From Methanolobus vulcani (GTDB lineage Archaea > Halobacteriota > Methanosarcinia > Methanosarcinales > Methanosarcinaceae), in the NCBI RefSeq assembly GCF_900100715.1, contig NZ_FNCA01000003.1:124001-188000 (forward strand): a stretch of DNA of 64,000 nucleotides, in the 5' to 3' direction. Positions 63,604-64,000 of the stretch are shown one piece after another; position 1 is the stretch's first letter; each line of letters opens with the position of its first letter. Under the pieces are notes generated by a model that searched no databases, had not been told where the DNA came from, and saw only the letters and a list, made by a program, of their open reading frames with translations. Both the position numbers and the translations under genes were made by a program.

Positions 63604-64000
63604 ATGGATTTTAAAAAAATGAATATAAGAAATAGACTTCTCTTATACATCGTTACCAGTATTATTATACTGATGGCCATAAGCACCTATGTGACCGTTC
63701 AAAAAGTCACGGAACAGGAAACAACTATGGCCTTTTCTGAGGCTGAAAGCGTTGCCAAGAGCTATGCATATTACTACGATAGTGATATGCGATCTAATCA
63801 GATGCTGGCTCAGACCATGGCCACAACTATGGAAAACTATGATACAGGCAACAGGGATGAAGTAAATTCGATCCTTAAGAACCTGCTCGAAGAAAACCAG
63901 GGACTTCTGGGTACGTATGTTGCATACGAATCCAATGCATTCGATGGACAAGATTCGGAATATGTAAATGATCAGGGACATGACTCCACTGGAAGATTTA
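63604..64000 (+). CDS. Cache-domain membrane sensor (chemoreceptor or kinase), 5' part only
   Basis: The frame opens at an ATG at 63604 behind AAAGGA and continues past the window edge, 132 residues seen. After a short basic start (MDFKKMNIRNR) comes a membrane helix (LLLYIVTSIIILMAISTYV), a coiled region and the beginning of a Cache-type outer domain (GTYVAYESNAFDGQDSEYV). In Methanosarcinales this opening is typical of methyl-accepting chemotaxis proteins, but a histidine kinase output cannot be excluded without the C-terminus. Confidence 0.75.
   Translation, partial: MDFKKMNIRNRLLLYIVTSIIILMAISTYVTVQKVTEQETTMAFSEAESVAKSYAYYYDSDMRSNQMLAQTMATTMENYDTGNRDEVNSILKNLLEENQGLLGTYVAYESNAFDGQDSEYVNDQGHDSTGRF

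Overview
The window comes from a methanogenic archaeon of the order Methanosarcinales. It has an archaeal information-processing set (histone, RPA, RfcS, PriS, GINS, aIF2-alpha, L44e, S27e, Nop10, Pelota, RqcH) and TATA-type promoters, some apparently giving leaderless mRNAs. The diagnostic locus is a sodium-type Rnf complex behind a seven-haem MmcA cytochrome, an arrangement known from Methanosarcina acetivorans and relatives. The genus is inference; a Methanolobus- or Methanococcoides-like marine methylotroph would fit.

Layout. 1-2.8 kb: 5' part of rpa, a flavodoxin, a histone, a small-exporter-like membrane protein and rfcS. 2.9-11.2 kb: the rnf operon on the minus strand (unknown gene, mmcA, rnfC, D, G, E, A, B, DUF4870), diverging from apbE, whose product flavinylates RnfG; an inverted repeat lies between the two promoters. 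11.2-13.6 kb: thpR, the c-di-AMP synthase dacZ and an acetate-transporter-family gene. 14-22.7 kb: a rqcH-pelA ribosome-rescue operon diverging from priS-gins-rpl44e-rps27e-aif2a-nop10-pac2-endoQ, then a tRNA-Ser(CGA) gene with an apparent 30-nt intron in the D loop. 23-28.6 kb: a PH/SHOCT protein, a structured RNA of about 215 nt, a PAS histidine kinase, a YbjQ protein, a sensor kinase/response-regulator pair and a small winged-helix regulator.

28.6-46 kb is dominated by MacB/LolCDE-type ABC systems. A module of ATPase, COG1361-type surface protein and FtsX-type permease occurs three times (two minus-strand, one plus-strand). With it are two further LolE-like permeases without an adjacent ATPase, a frameshifted Yip1-domain gene, membrane proteins with PGF-CTERM-like tails and a divergent pyrophosphatase. 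This accessory block is the best candidate for an under-described system: an archaeal cell-surface mechanotransmission or export machine in which COG1361 proteins may take the MacA role.

46-64 kb: LysE exporter, hemerythrin, a LarA-family protein, enolase with a divergent HTH regulator, a PPC-domain protein, an orphan LolD-like ATPase, a tubulin/CetZ-like GTPase, another COG1361 protein, the NAD pathway nadC / nadX-nadA, the archaeal lipid enzyme DGGGP synthase, a HARP-type (protein-only RNase P family) PIN protein, a CHASE4 hybrid kinase with two receiver domains, and the start of a Cache-domain sensor. Two genes, rfcS and larA, have a strong Shine-Dalgarno followed by AUU or AUC rather than AUG, suggesting non-canonical initiation.
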